This document shows positions 26,514-36,225 of a stretch of 64,000 nucleotides of DNA, one piece after another; within the stretch, counting starts at the first letter, position 1, and every line of letters begins with the position of its first letter. The position numbers were made by a program, and so were the translations under genes. A model generated the notes under the pieces. That model had not been told where the DNA came from. It was given only the letters and a program-made list of their open reading frames with translations, and made no database searches. Source of the DNA: an uncultured Olleya sp. (GTDB taxonomy: Bacteria; Bacteroidota; Bacteroidia; Flavobacteriales; Flavobacteriaceae); contig CANNFD010000003.1 in NCBI GenBank assembly GCA_947503885.1, positions 62,001 through 126,000 on the forward strand. The letters are read 5' to 3'.

Positions 26514-28696
26514 TCCCTAAAAAAAGTAACATAAATATTTTTTTAAAAGCATTACCTAAAAACATTTTTTCAGGTTTTGTAGTAAGTCTTATTGCTTTAC
26601 CCTTAGGTTTAGGATTAGCTATGGCTAGTGATGCACCTCCAATTTCTGGTGTTATTGCAGCTGTTGTTGGAGGGGTTTTAGTGTCTATTTTAGGAGGTAG
26701 TAATGTTACTATTTCTGGTCCAGGAAATGGTTTAGTAGGTGTCTTATTAGTCGCAATTACTACCTTAGGGATAGAAAGTGCTTACGCTGCCATTATCTGT
26801 TCTGGGATTATATTGATAACTCTAGGATTTTTACGCTTGGGTAAACTAGCCGATTTCTTTCCTTCTTCTGCGATACAAGGGATGTTAGCTGCAATTGGAT
26901 TGATTATATTAGGAAAACAGTTTCATATTATGTTAGCGCATAAGATTAAACGTGAGGATACTGTGGACTATCTGTTTGAAATCCCATTTACTATTAATGA
27001 TGCTATTAATTATGAAAATACAGGATTAATTTATGCGGCATTAGCTGGTGTTTTAAGCTTATTAATTATGGTTTTTTATTCTAAAATAAGAAACAAGTAC
27101 CTACAGCTTATCCCCGCTCCTATGTGGATTGTTATTTTATCAATAACATTTAGTTATTATTTTGAATTAGTTGCAAACGAAGCTAATCCAATAGCAAGTA
27201 GTTATATGATATCTGGTATTCCGGAATTTTCAGAAATTATCTCTCAAATACCAACTGTAGATTTTAGTAAAATAGGCAGTTTTCCATTTTGGACCAGTGT
27301 ATTAGCATTAACACTTATTGCTAGTATTGAGTCTTTATTAAGCATCAAAGCAGTAGATAAATTAGACCCAGAAAAACGAAGAAGTAATGTTAATCGTGAC
27401 TTAAAAGCGTTAGGCTTAGCAACCGTTGGTAGTGGGTTTTTAGGAGGTCTTAACGTTGTTACAGTAATTGCAAGAAGCTCTGTAAATGTTAATAATGGTG
27501 GTAGTAATAGGTCCTCAAACTTTTTTCATGCGCTGTTTTTAGTTGTTTTTATAGTTTTATTTAGTACCCAATTAACACGTATTCCATTACCAGCATTAAT
27601 GGCTATTTTGGTTTATACAGGTTATAAATTAGCGTCACCAGATAATATTAAAAAGATTTTTAGAATAGGTAAAGAGCAGTTAATAATCTTTTTTGTAACG
27701 CTTATTGTAACCCTTAAAATCGGATTAATTTCTGGTATTTTATCTGGTGTTTTGGTAACTTTTATTATCCATATCATTATAAATAAAAGTGTAACACTTT
27801 TTGCAAAAAATTGGATGAAACCTAACGTTTTAATGTTTCAAGAAGAAGGACACTATTACTTAAGTGTCAAGCATTTTTGCAGCTTTTTAAATTTCTATAA
27901 ATTAAAAGCTAAACTTGATGCTGTACCACAAAACGAAGATGTAATATTAGATTTTTCGTTATGTCAATTTGTTGATCATACGGTTATGGAAAACCTAAAT
28001 AACTATCAAGAATTGTTTACAAAACGCGGTGGTCATTTTGAAGTGCTTGGGTTAGATTTGCATGATACCGAGTCTGAACACCCTTTTGCTTTACGTCGTT
28101 TACTTCCTGTACCTAAAGTTATTACAAATAGTTTAACACGACGTCAAACGACTATAGAGGAGTTAGCAGTAGACTTTAATTTAAACTATGATTCGAAAAA
28201 AGAAAGACAAACCGATTTTCTTAATAACTTCTTGTTTTTTAGAACCAAACAAATCAATCATATTTATAACCAATTAGAAAATAAAGAAGAAGCTTTAAAC
28301 TTATTTGATATCGAGTTTTCTGAAGGCGAATTTATTGCAAAAGAGGTTGTACGTACTACAATGCTTCATATTAAACTAGATAAAAACATCCCAGAGTTTA
28401 CTTTAGACAGAGAAGGGTTTTTAGAAAAAGTCTATGCTTTTGCGGGTTTTAAAGATATTCCTATTAAAAATCACACCGATTTTTCTTATCGTTTTTATTT
28501 ATTAGGTGAGGATACACAAGCTATTCAGCAATTTTTTACAGATCAAATTACTCACTTTTTTGAAAGTAATCCATATTACCATATCGAGTCTAACGGGAAA
28601 GATTTACTTGTTTTTCAAAGAGAGCGTCTAGCTAGTATAAAAGAAATTAAAGCGCTTTACGATTTTGGAAAACGCCTTAAACAAGTCATTTCTTAA
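26510..28696 (+). CDS. SulP-family inorganic anion transporter with STAS domain and long C-terminal extension
   Basis: The 728-residue protein has the SulP membrane core (about 12-425, 10-14 helices; GFVVSLIALPLGLGLAMASDAPP, GGSNVTISGPGNGLVGVL). A STAS domain follows (about 440-530; DVILDFSLCQFVDHTVMENL), the usual regulatory anti-sigma-antagonist fold. About 185 further residues (545-728) follow, which typical SulP proteins lack; they are soluble and mixed alpha/beta. The substrate could be bicarbonate or sulfate. It overlaps the uspA-like gene by 4 bp. Confidence 0.88.
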   Translation: MIPKKSNINIFLKALPKNIFSGFVVSLIALPLGLGLAMASDAPPISGVIAAVVGGVLVSILGGSNVTISGPGNGLVGVLLVAITTLGIESAYAAIICSGIILITLGFLRLGKLADFFPSSAIQGMLAAIGLIILGKQFHIMLAHKIKREDTVDYLFEIPFTINDAINYENTGLIYAALAGVLSLLIMVFYSKIRNKYLQLIPAPMWIVILSITFSYYFELVANEANPIASSYMISGIPEFSEIISQIPTVDFSKIGSFPFWTSVLALTLIASIESLLSIKAVDKLDPEKRRSNVNRDLKALGLATVGSGFLGGLNVVTVIARSSVNVNNGGSNRSSNFFHALFLVVFIVLFSTQLTRIPLPALMAILVYTGYKLASPDNIKKIFRIGKEQLIIFFVTLIVTLKIGLISGILSGVLVTFIIHIIINKSVTLFAKNWMKPNVLMFQEEGHYYLSVKHFCSFLNFYKLKAKLDAVPQNEDVILDFSLCQFVDHTVMENLNNYQELFTKRGGHFEVLGLDLHDTESEHPFALRRLLPVPKVITNSLTRRQTTIEELAVDFNLNYDSKKERQTDFLNNFLFFRTKQINHIYNQLENKEEALNLFDIEFSEGEFIAKEVVRTTMLHIKLDKNIPEFTLDREGFLEKVYAFAGFKDIPIKNHTDFSYRFYLLGEDTQAIQQFFTDQITHFFESNPYYHIESNGKDLLVFQRERLASIKEIKALYDFGKRLKQVIS

Positions 28697-28768
28697 TAAA
28701 ACCTTAATGTTACAAATCTTCTCTTGTATATTTAGTAATTTGCAAAGCCTTTTAAAAATATATTTATA

Positions 28769-29629
28769 ATGAAATTACACCCAATTCAATCTGGTCATTT
28801 TAAATTAGATGGTGGCGCCATGTTTGGTGTAGTCCCAAAGTCCTTATGGACTAGGACTAATCCTGCAGATGCTAATAATATGATAGATATTGCTGCACGC
28901 TGTTTATTGATAGAAGATGGTGACCGTTTGACTTTAATAGACACTGGTATGGGAACCAAACAAAGCGATAAGTTTTATGGTTATTATAACTTGTATGGAG
29001 ATGACACGCTTGAAAAATCCCTAAAAACTGCGGGATTCTCTACAGACGATGTGACTGATGTGTTTATGACGCATCTTCATTTTGACCATTGTGGTGGTAG
29101 TTTTAATTACAATAAAGACCGTACAAAATTAGAATCTGCTTTTAAAAACGCGCATTTTTGGAGTAACAAAGACCACTGGAAATGGGCAACACAGCCTAAC
29201 CGACGTGAAGTCGCATCGTTTTTAAAAGAAAACATTCTACCAATGGAGCAAAGTGGACGATTAAAGTTTACAGACATTCCGCAGGACGATATACTAAAAA
29301 AATCAGCACTTGGTTTTGATATATTTTTTGCTAATGGACATACCGATAAGCAAATGATACCTATGATTAATTACAAAGGAAAAATCATCTGTTTTATGGC
29401 AGATCTTTTACCAACTGTAGGACATTTACCATTACCATTTGTAATGGGGTATGACACAAGACCATTGTTAACACTAGACGAAAAAGAAAAATTCCTCAAT
29501 TTAGCAGCAGATAACAATTATTACTTATTTTTGGAACATGATGCTCATAACGAGATTATAACTGTACAACACACAGAAAAAGGTGTACGATTAAAAGACA
29601 CTTTTACTTGTAACGATATTTTTAATTAA
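28769..29629 (+). CDS. MBL-fold metallo-hydrolase
   Basis: The 286-residue soluble protein has the metallo-beta-lactamase fold with the zinc motif THLHFDHCGG (HxHxDH) near residues 96-105. Later ligands are a His in FANGHTDKQM, an Asp in CFMADLLPT and a His in FLEHDAHN. This layout resembles quorum-quenching lactonases and related hydrolases, but the substrate cannot be read from sequence. It sits between SulP and the subtilase as a plus-strand gene with its own 72 bp upstream spacer. Confidence 0.9.
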   Translation: MKLHPIQSGHFKLDGGAMFGVVPKSLWTRTNPADANNMIDIAARCLLIEDGDRLTLIDTGMGTKQSDKFYGYYNLYGDDTLEKSLKTAGFSTDDVTDVFMTHLHFDHCGGSFNYNKDRTKLESAFKNAHFWSNKDHWKWATQPNRREVASFLKENILPMEQSGRLKFTDIPQDDILKKSALGFDIFFANGHTDKQMIPMINYKGKIICFMADLLPTVGHLPLPFVMGYDTRPLLTLDEKEKFLNLAADNNYYLFLEHDAHNEIITVQHTEKGVRLKDTFTCNDIFN

Positions 29630-29649
29630 CAACTCAAAAACAATTTATA

Positions 29650-31266
29650 ATGAAGATTATTTATAAACCAATTTTATTATCAGCTTTTGCTGCATTAGTA
29701 TTATCAAGCTGTGGTGGAAGTGTACCAGTATTATCTACACCAATTGAAAATATTGACAATACACCAATTAAAGAATCAGCTTTAACAGAAGCAGAAGCGC
29801 AAAATTGGGGACATTTAGATTTAGTAAAAGATACCATTCCAGGAATGAGTGTTGATAAGGCTTACGCCGAAGTTATTAAAGGTAACAAAGGACAGCAAAT
29901 TATTGTTGCAGTTATCGACTCTGGAATTGACATTACACACGAGGATTTAGATGGTGTTATCTGGACTAACCCTAAAGAAATTGCAGGAAACGGAATTGAT
30001 GATGATAACAATGGTTATGTTGACGATATCCATGGATGGAACTTTTTAGGAGATGCTTATGATGAGCAATTAGAAATGACACGTATCGCTGCTAGTGGAG
30101 ACTCTAGCATCCCAAGATATGCAGAAGCTGTTGCACAGTTAGAAAAAGACTACCAACAAGCATTAAGCAACAAACAACGTTACGATCAAATTTATACTAA
30201 TGTTAGTAGCGCACACAAAGTACTAACTGCTCACTTTAAAAAAGCAGACTATACAGCTGAAGAAGTTAACGCAATAACTGCTGAAGAAGGATCAGAATTA
30301 GCAACTGCAGTATCTACTGCTAAATTTATGTATGCTAATGGAATGAAGTCTGTTGCTGAAGCTGAAGAGCAAATTAAAGGTGGTGTAGAGTATTTTACTG
30401 ATCAATTAAACGCTAACCTAAATAAAGACTTTAATGGTCGTAAAACAGGTGATAATCCAAACGACTTTAATGACAAGCCTGGTTATGGAAACGGAAACGT
30501 GATGCCAATTAAAAAATCTGAGAGTCATGGAACACACGTTGCTGGTATTATTGCTGCAGAACGTAACAATGGTTTAGGTGCAAACGGAGTTGCTAATAAT
30601 GTAAAAATTATGTCAATTAGAGCGGTACCAAATGGTGACGAGTATGATAAAGACGTTGCAAAAGCTATTAGATATGCAGTAGATAATGGTGCAAAAATAA
30701 TTAATGGTAGTTTTGGTAAAAGCTTCTCTACAAACCCAGAATGGGTAAGAGATGCAATTAAATATGCAAGTGATAATAATGTAATTTTTGTACACGCAGC
30801 AGGAAACTCAAGCGAAAATGTTGATATAGCACCTAACTTCCCAGATGATAATGTGGATTATGTAGAAATATCTAATACATACATTCGTGTTGGTGCTTTA
30901 GCGCCAAGTTACGGTACTAAAATGGTAGCAGGTTTTTCTAACTACGGTAAGAAAAATGTAGATGTATTTGCTCCAGGTGCAAAAATATACTCTACTACTC
31001 CAGAAAACGAATACAAAACAATGGGAGGAACTAGTATGGCTGCACCTGCAGTAGCTGGTGTTGCTGCTTTAGTTTGGTCTCAATATCCAAAATTAACTGC
31101 TTCTCAGGTTAAACAAATCATTATGGATTCTGGTTTAGCGATACCTTCTAAAGTAGTAGTTGGTGGAGACGCTAGCAATGTTCAGCCATTTTCAGATTTA
31201 AGTAAATCTGCAAAAATTGTTAATGCTTATAACGCATTAATAATGGCTTCTCAAATTTCTAAATAA
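29650..31266 (+). CDS. Subtilase (S8) family serine protease, lipoprotein
   Basis: The lipoprotein signal ends at LSSCGGS (Cys about 21). The catalytic triad is complete: Asp in AVIDSGIDITHEDLDG (about 90), His in ESHGTHVAGI (about 294) and Ser in GGTSMAAPAVAG (about 460). About 150 extra residues, strongly helical and Lys/Glu-rich, are inserted between Asp and His. It is an envelope-anchored endopeptidase of unknown target. A strong terminator follows at 31282. Confidence 0.92.
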   Translation: MKIIYKPILLSAFAALVLSSCGGSVPVLSTPIENIDNTPIKESALTEAEAQNWGHLDLVKDTIPGMSVDKAYAEVIKGNKGQQIIVAVIDSGIDITHEDLDGVIWTNPKEIAGNGIDDDNNGYVDDIHGWNFLGDAYDEQLEMTRIAASGDSSIPRYAEAVAQLEKDYQQALSNKQRYDQIYTNVSSAHKVLTAHFKKADYTAEEVNAITAEEGSELATAVSTAKFMYANGMKSVAEAEEQIKGGVEYFTDQLNANLNKDFNGRKTGDNPNDFNDKPGYGNGNVMPIKKSESHGTHVAGIIAAERNNGLGANGVANNVKIMSIRAVPNGDEYDKDVAKAIRYAVDNGAKIINGSFGKSFSTNPEWVRDAIKYASDNNVIFVHAAGNSSENVDIAPNFPDDNVDYVEISNTYIRVGALAPSYGTKMVAGFSNYGKKNVDVFAPGAKIYSTTPENEYKTMGGTSMAAPAVAGVAALVWSQYPKLTASQVKQIIMDSGLAIPSKVVVGGDASNVQPFSDLSKSAKIVNAYNALIMASQISK

Positions 31267-31281
31267 TATTTTATTAATTAT

Positions 31282-31315
31282 AAAAAGCCTCAACCATGAA
31301 TAGTTGAGGCTTTTT
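31282..31315 (+). terminator. Intrinsic terminator after the subtilase gene
   Basis: AAAAAGCCTCAAC (31282-31294) pairs with GTTGAGGCTTTTT (31303-31315) across 8 nt, with a T tract following. Confidence 0.9.
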
Positions 31316-31333
31316 TATTTCAATTTAAATACA

Positions 31334-33154
31334 ATGAAAAAATTATTTCTATTAATCACCGTTTTTGGAGTTTTAACCTCTTGTAACTCAACAAAGCAAG
31401 TGACTTCAACAAATGGAAAAACAGATGTAAAATCTACTTATTGGCAACAACATGTAGATTATAAAATGGATATTGATATGGATGTAACTACCTATCAATA
31501 CAAGGGTAAACAAACGTTAGTTTACACTAACAACTCGCCTGATGTTTTAAACCGCGTCTATTACCATTTATATTTTAATGCTTTCCAGCCTGGTAGTGAG
31601 ATGGATGTACGTTCTCGTACCATTGAAGATCCAGACCGACGTGTTGGTGACCGTATTAGTAAATTAACACCTAACGAGATTGGTTACATTAAAGTAAACA
31701 GCTTAAAACAAGACGGTAAAACATTAAACCATGATACTGTTGGGACTGTTTTAGAAGTAGATTTAGCAAAACCTATCCAACCAGGAGAAAGTGTAACATT
31801 TACTATGGACTTTGACGCTCAAGTACCAAAACAAATTAGACGTTCTGGTCGTAATAGTGCAGAAGGTGTTGCGTTATCTATGACACAATGGTATCCAAAA
31901 TTAGCAGAATATGATTTTGAAGGATGGCATGCTGACCCATACATTGGACGCGAGTTTCATAGTGTTTGGGGAGATTTTGAAGTTAACCTGACTATTGATA
32001 AAAATTACATCGTAGGTGGTACTGGTTACCAACAAGGAGAACCAGTGGTAAAAGGAAATAAAAAAACCATTAAATTTAATGCTCCTAAAGTACATGACTT
32101 TACTTGGGCTGCAGATCCTGATTATATCCATGATACAATGCAAGTTCCAGATGGACCGCTTTTACATTTTTATTATAAAAAAGATTTGCCTTCAGAAAAT
32201 TTACAATTCTGGAAAGACTTACAACCTAAAACTGTACAATTAATGCAATATTTTTCTGAAAATATTGGTAAATATCCATATGACCAATATTCGGTTATTC
32301 AAGGTGGAGATGGTGGAATGGAGTATGCAATGTGTACTTTAATTACCGGAAAAAGAAGCTTTGGAAGTTTAGTTGGTGTAACTGCACATGAGTTAGCACA
32401 CACTTGGTTTCAGTTTTTATTAGCTACTAACGAAACTAAACATGAGTGGATGGACGAAGGTTTTACAAGTTATATTAGCGATTATGCAATGGATGCTATC
32501 AATAATACTAACCTTAAAAATCCAGCAGCAAGCGCATATAACGGGTACTATTACCTAGTTAAATCTGGTAAAGAAAAACCTCAGACTACACATGCAGACC
32601 GTTACGAAACTAATATGGCTTACGGTATTACTGCATACAATAAGGGGTCTGTATTTTTATCTCAGTTAGGATATATAATTGGAAAGGATAATTTAAAGAA
32701 AACTATTAAAAAATATTATACCGATTTTGCTTTTAAACACCCAAGACCAATAGATATTATTCGTACTGCAGAAAAAGTTTCGGGCTTAGAGCTAAATTGG
32801 TACTTAATAGATTGGACACAGACAACTAATACTATTGACTATGCTATTACTTCCGCTGAAGAAAATAACAGCATTACAACCGTTAATTTAGAGCGCAAAG
32901 GGTTAATGCCTATGCCTTTAGATCTTGAAGTGGAATATACTGATGGAACAACAGAGCAGTATTACATCCCATTACAAATGATGCGTGGCGAAAAGCCAGT
33001 AGCAACAACTACTAAAATATTAAACGATTGGGCTTGGGCTATGCCAACTTACAGTTTTAGTATTAACAAATCAAAAGCAATGATAAAATCTATCACTATT
33101 GATCCAAATCATCTAATGGCTGATATAGATAAAACAAATAATACTTTAAACTAG
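31334..33154 (+). CDS. M1-family metallopeptidase, lipoprotein
   Basis: The start is ATG 31334 (MKKLFLLITVFGVLTSC); the TTG 30 bp upstream is inside the preceding terminator. The N-terminus is a lipoprotein signal (LTSCNS). The gluzincin core is HELAHTWFQF (HExxH) with the third ligand in EWMDEGFTSY 19-20 residues on. The exopeptidase motif is GGMEYAMCT in place of GAMEN. Length is 606. It is an exported aminopeptidase with its own transcript. Confidence 0.92.
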   Translation: MKKLFLLITVFGVLTSCNSTKQVTSTNGKTDVKSTYWQQHVDYKMDIDMDVTTYQYKGKQTLVYTNNSPDVLNRVYYHLYFNAFQPGSEMDVRSRTIEDPDRRVGDRISKLTPNEIGYIKVNSLKQDGKTLNHDTVGTVLEVDLAKPIQPGESVTFTMDFDAQVPKQIRRSGRNSAEGVALSMTQWYPKLAEYDFEGWHADPYIGREFHSVWGDFEVNLTIDKNYIVGGTGYQQGEPVVKGNKKTIKFNAPKVHDFTWAADPDYIHDTMQVPDGPLLHFYYKKDLPSENLQFWKDLQPKTVQLMQYFSENIGKYPYDQYSVIQGGDGGMEYAMCTLITGKRSFGSLVGVTAHELAHTWFQFLLATNETKHEWMDEGFTSYISDYAMDAINNTNLKNPAASAYNGYYYLVKSGKEKPQTTHADRYETNMAYGITAYNKGSVFLSQLGYIIGKDNLKKTIKKYYTDFAFKHPRPIDIIRTAEKVSGLELNWYLIDWTQTTNTIDYAITSAEENNSITTVNLERKGLMPMPLDLEVEYTDGTTEQYYIPLQMMRGEKPVATTTKILNDWAWAMPTYSFSINKSKAMIKSITIDPNHLMADIDKTNNTLN

Positions 33155-33184
33155 TAAAGTAATTTTATTATAAATTGTATAAAG

Positions 33185-33213
33185 AAAGCTGCAACTTAGG
33201 TTGTGGCTTTTTT
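33185..33213 (+). terminator. Intrinsic terminator after the M1 peptidase gene
   Basis: AAAGCTGCAAC (33185-33195) pairs with GTTGTGGCTTT (33200-33210), with two G-U pairs, a 4-nt loop and a T tract. Confidence 0.82.
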
Positions 33214-33301
33214 GTTTTAAATAATCATACAAATGTTTAACTTTTATTAATTTGTATATTAGCATTAAATTAGTGTGTCATGCACAATTACTACTTTAGC
33301 A

Positions 33302-34105
33302 ATGCAGCAGATAGATGAGAAAATTACAGCAATAATCAATCATTTTAAACTTAATAATTATGCGTTTTCAAAACGTATAGGTGTTACCGGAACCACTATA
33401 GATAGTATAATTAATGGTCGTTTACAAAAAGATGGGACCCGTAAAAAAACAAAACCAGGTTATGATGTTTTAAATGCTATTATTAACAAATTTGACATTA
33501 ATCCAAATTATCTTTTTGGAAAAAGTAAAGTCATGCTAAATAAAGATATAGCAACTATTCAAACATATTCTGGAGTCCCACAAGTAGTCTCTGTAAATCA
33601 GGATAATACAGAAAATATTGTTTTTGTACCTATAAAAGCTAGAGCAGGTTATTTAGATGGTTATGGAGATAGTCAATTTATCCAAACTTTACCAGCTTTT
33701 AATATGCCACAATTAACCAATGGTACCTTTAGATGTTTTGAGGTACAAGGCAACTCAATGGTGCAAACTTTTTTTGATGGAGACTTAGTGTTTGGAAAAT
33801 ATGTGGAGCATTTAGACCATGTTAAAGATGGGCTTGTGTATGTTATTGTTAGTAAAAATGATGGTATCGTTTTAAAACGTGTTATTAACACTATTAAAGA
33901 CCAAAACAAACTAATTTTAAAAAGTGATAATAAAGACGGAAATTATCCAAATTATACTATATCTGCAGAAGATATTATGGAAATTTGGCAAGTAACAATG
34001 TTTGCCTCAAAGCAAATACCAGAACCCGTTGATGTATACGACAGATTACACGAGTTAGAGCGTAAACTAGTACAACTTCAAGAAACAGTAAAAACAAAAG
34101 CCTAA
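33302..34105 (+). CDS. HTH (XRE) transcriptional regulator with S24 peptidase-like domain
   Basis: The start is ATG 33302 (MQQIDEKITAIINHFKLNN); an upstream GTG lies in the promoter region. An XRE helix-turn-helix (about 1-65; NNYAFSKRIGVTGTTIDSIING) is followed by a S24/LexA-type domain (about 95-230). Its Ser-Lys dyad is in GNSMVQTFFDGD and GIVLKRV. Proteins of this build act as self-cleaving repressors such as phage CI, or as non-cleaving regulators. No phage genes surround it; the neighbours are rnpA and an S41 protease. A short coiled coil ends the protein (LHELERKLVQLQETV). Confidence 0.87.
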   Translation: MQQIDEKITAIINHFKLNNYAFSKRIGVTGTTIDSIINGRLQKDGTRKKTKPGYDVLNAIINKFDINPNYLFGKSKVMLNKDIATIQTYSGVPQVVSVNQDNTENIVFVPIKARAGYLDGYGDSQFIQTLPAFNMPQLTNGTFRCFEVQGNSMVQTFFDGDLVFGKYVEHLDHVKDGLVYVIVSKNDGIVLKRVINTIKDQNKLILKSDNKDGNYPNYTISAEDIMEIWQVTMFASKQIPEPVDVYDRLHELERKLVQLQETVKTKA

Positions 34106-34116
34106 AAAAAATAAAA

Positions 34117-34482
34117 ATGCGCCTTACTTTTAACAAGCACGAAAAACTTAAAAGCCAAAAAGCAATAGAGCAATTATTTGCAGAAGGTAAATCTGTTTCG
34201 GCATATCCTTTGCGTATGGTTTACTTAAAAAATGACATTCATTTAAAAGTAGGTGTGTCTGCTAGTAAGCGTAATTTTAAAAAAGCGGTAGATAGGATTC
34301 GTGTAAAACGACTACTTAGAGAAGGGTATAGACTTAATAAAAGCCTATTATTAGACAATAATATTAACCATTACACGCTAATGATTTTATATATTGGTAA
34401 AGAAATGCCAGATTTTGAGCTTATTAATCAAAAAACAAAAGTGTTATTAACTAAATTTAATGATCAGATTTCTAAAGTTTAA
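34117..34482 (+). CDS. rnpA: Ribonuclease P protein component
   Basis: This small basic protein (121 residues, pI clearly high) helps the RNase P RNA cleave tRNA 5' leaders. The family signature is KVGVSASKRNFKKAVDRIRVKRLLREGYR, from about 44. LTFNKHEKLKSQKAIEQLF is the typical N-terminus. In many bacteria it follows rpmH near dnaA; rpmH is not in this window. Here it is 11 bp after the S24 regulator and 49 bp before the S41 protease. Confidence 0.94.
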   Translation: MRLTFNKHEKLKSQKAIEQLFAEGKSVSAYPLRMVYLKNDIHLKVGVSASKRNFKKAVDRIRVKRLLREGYRLNKSLLLDNNINHYTLMILYIGKEMPDFELINQKTKVLLTKFNDQISKV

Positions 34483-34531
34483 AAGCTATCAAAATACAGG
34501 ATACTTAGATAATTAAAACAAAAAAATCAAA

Positions 34532-36166
34532 ATGAAAAATATATTTAAACGACGCATTTTAATTCCAATATTTGCTGCAATTATACTATTTACAGGAAGC
34601 GCATTTAAAAACGATTTTTTTGAAATTGCAAAACAAATAGAGATATTCACAACGCTTTTTAAAGAGTTGAATATGAATTATGTTGACGAAACAAACCCAG
34701 CAGAATTAATGGATAATGCCATTAAAAATATGCTGAATGATTTAGATCCATACACTAAGTTTTATAACGAGCAAGATGTGGAAGCAGAGCGTATCCGTCG
34801 TACAGGAGATTATACAGGTGTAGGAGCAAGAATAAGAACCTTAGAGGATAAATTAGTAGTAGTGGAGCCTTATAAAGGCTACCCTGCTGATAAAGCTGGC
34901 TTAAAAGCTGGAGACGAAATTATTACAATTGACGGAGTATCTGTTGCTGGTTATGATGGGGTTGCATCAGACCTTTTAAAAGGCACACCAAACTCTAAAT
35001 TAGAAGTGACCTATATACGCCAAGGAAAAACTTATAACGCTGCTGTTACACGTTCTGAAATAGAAATTGATGCAGTGCCACATTTTTCTATGATAGATGA
35101 TCAAACAGGTTATATTGTATTACAAAAATTTAATGCAAAAGCATCACAACAAACGGGCTATGCATTAAAAGACTTAAAAGCTCAAGGTGCTAAAAAAATT
35201 ATTCTAGATTTAAGAGGTAATCCTGGTGGATTATTAAACGAAGCAGTTAATGTTGTTAACCTATTTGTACCAAAAGGACAATTAGTGGTGACTACAAAAT
35301 CTAAAGTTAAAAAATATAACAAAACCTACTATACTAGTAAAGAGCCTGTAGATACAGAGATACCAGTAGTGGTTTTAATTAATGGGCGTAGCGCTTCAGC
35401 ATCAGAGATTGTATCAGGAACACTACAAGATTTAGACCGTGCAGTAATTGTAGGTTCTAGAAGTTTTGGTAAAGGTTTAGTGCAACGACCAAAAAAACTA
35501 ACTTATGGAACACAACTTAAAGTGACAATTTCTAGATATTATACGCCTTCAGGAAGATGTATTCAGGCTTTGGATTACTGGAATAGAGACGATAGCGGAA
35601 ATGCAGTACGTGTAAAACAAGAAAACTATAACGAATTTAAAACTAAAAACGGACGTAAAGTTTTTGATGGTGGTGGTGTATTTCCTGACGAAGCTTTAGA
35701 GCTAACTAAAAATACCGCTATAACAAATGCAATCTTAAATAGTCAAAGTATTTTTGATTTTGCTACCAAATATTACTACTCAAATAAAGTAGAGGATATC
35801 TCTAAGTTTAAACTATCAGATTCAGATTTTAATGCTTTTAAAAGCTATTTAACAACAACCGGATTTGAGTTTGAAACCGAAACAGAAAAAGCGCTTAAAA
35901 AAGCACTAGAAGTAGCTAAATCGGAAAATCTTGACGACGATATTAATAAAGATTATAAAACGTTAATTACCAACTTAGATAATTCAAAATCTAAAGCAGT
36001 AGAAACCAATAAAAAACAAATAATCAATTTATTAACTGATGAGATTGTAAAACGTTATGTTTACAGAGAAGGGTTATATGAGTATTATAAAACCAACAAT
36101 GAAGAGATTAAAACAGCAACAGATATCTTAGCAAACCAATCAAAATATAATAGGTATTTAAACTAA
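34532..36166 (+). CDS. C-terminal processing peptidase (S41, CtpA/Prc type)
   Basis: The N-terminal signal or anchor helix covers about 8-25. A PDZ domain follows (about 85-165; GVGARIRTLEDKLVVVEPYKG and AGLKAGDEIITIDGVSV), then the S41 protease domain (about 190-360). The catalytic Ser lies in NGRSASASEIV and the Lys in GSRSFGKGLVQ. A helical C-terminal ~150 residues completes the 544. It is a periplasmic protease that trims C-termini and degrades misfolded proteins. It is co-directional with rnpA. Confidence 0.92.
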   Translation: MKNIFKRRILIPIFAAIILFTGSAFKNDFFEIAKQIEIFTTLFKELNMNYVDETNPAELMDNAIKNMLNDLDPYTKFYNEQDVEAERIRRTGDYTGVGARIRTLEDKLVVVEPYKGYPADKAGLKAGDEIITIDGVSVAGYDGVASDLLKGTPNSKLEVTYIRQGKTYNAAVTRSEIEIDAVPHFSMIDDQTGYIVLQKFNAKASQQTGYALKDLKAQGAKKIILDLRGNPGGLLNEAVNVVNLFVPKGQLVVTTKSKVKKYNKTYYTSKEPVDTEIPVVVLINGRSASASEIVSGTLQDLDRAVIVGSRSFGKGLVQRPKKLTYGTQLKVTISRYYTPSGRCIQALDYWNRDDSGNAVRVKQENYNEFKTKNGRKVFDGGGVFPDEALELTKNTAITNAILNSQSIFDFATKYYYSNKVEDISKFKLSDSDFNAFKSYLTTTGFEFETETEKALKKALEVAKSENLDDDINKDYKTLITNLDNSKSKAVETNKKQIINLLTDEIVKRYVYREGLYEYYKTNNEEIKTATDILANQSKYNRYLN

Positions 36167-36225
36167 AATAACTAAGAAAAATTAACATATTTTTTTTTTG
36201 GTATATTTAATGCTAGTTTAAAGCT

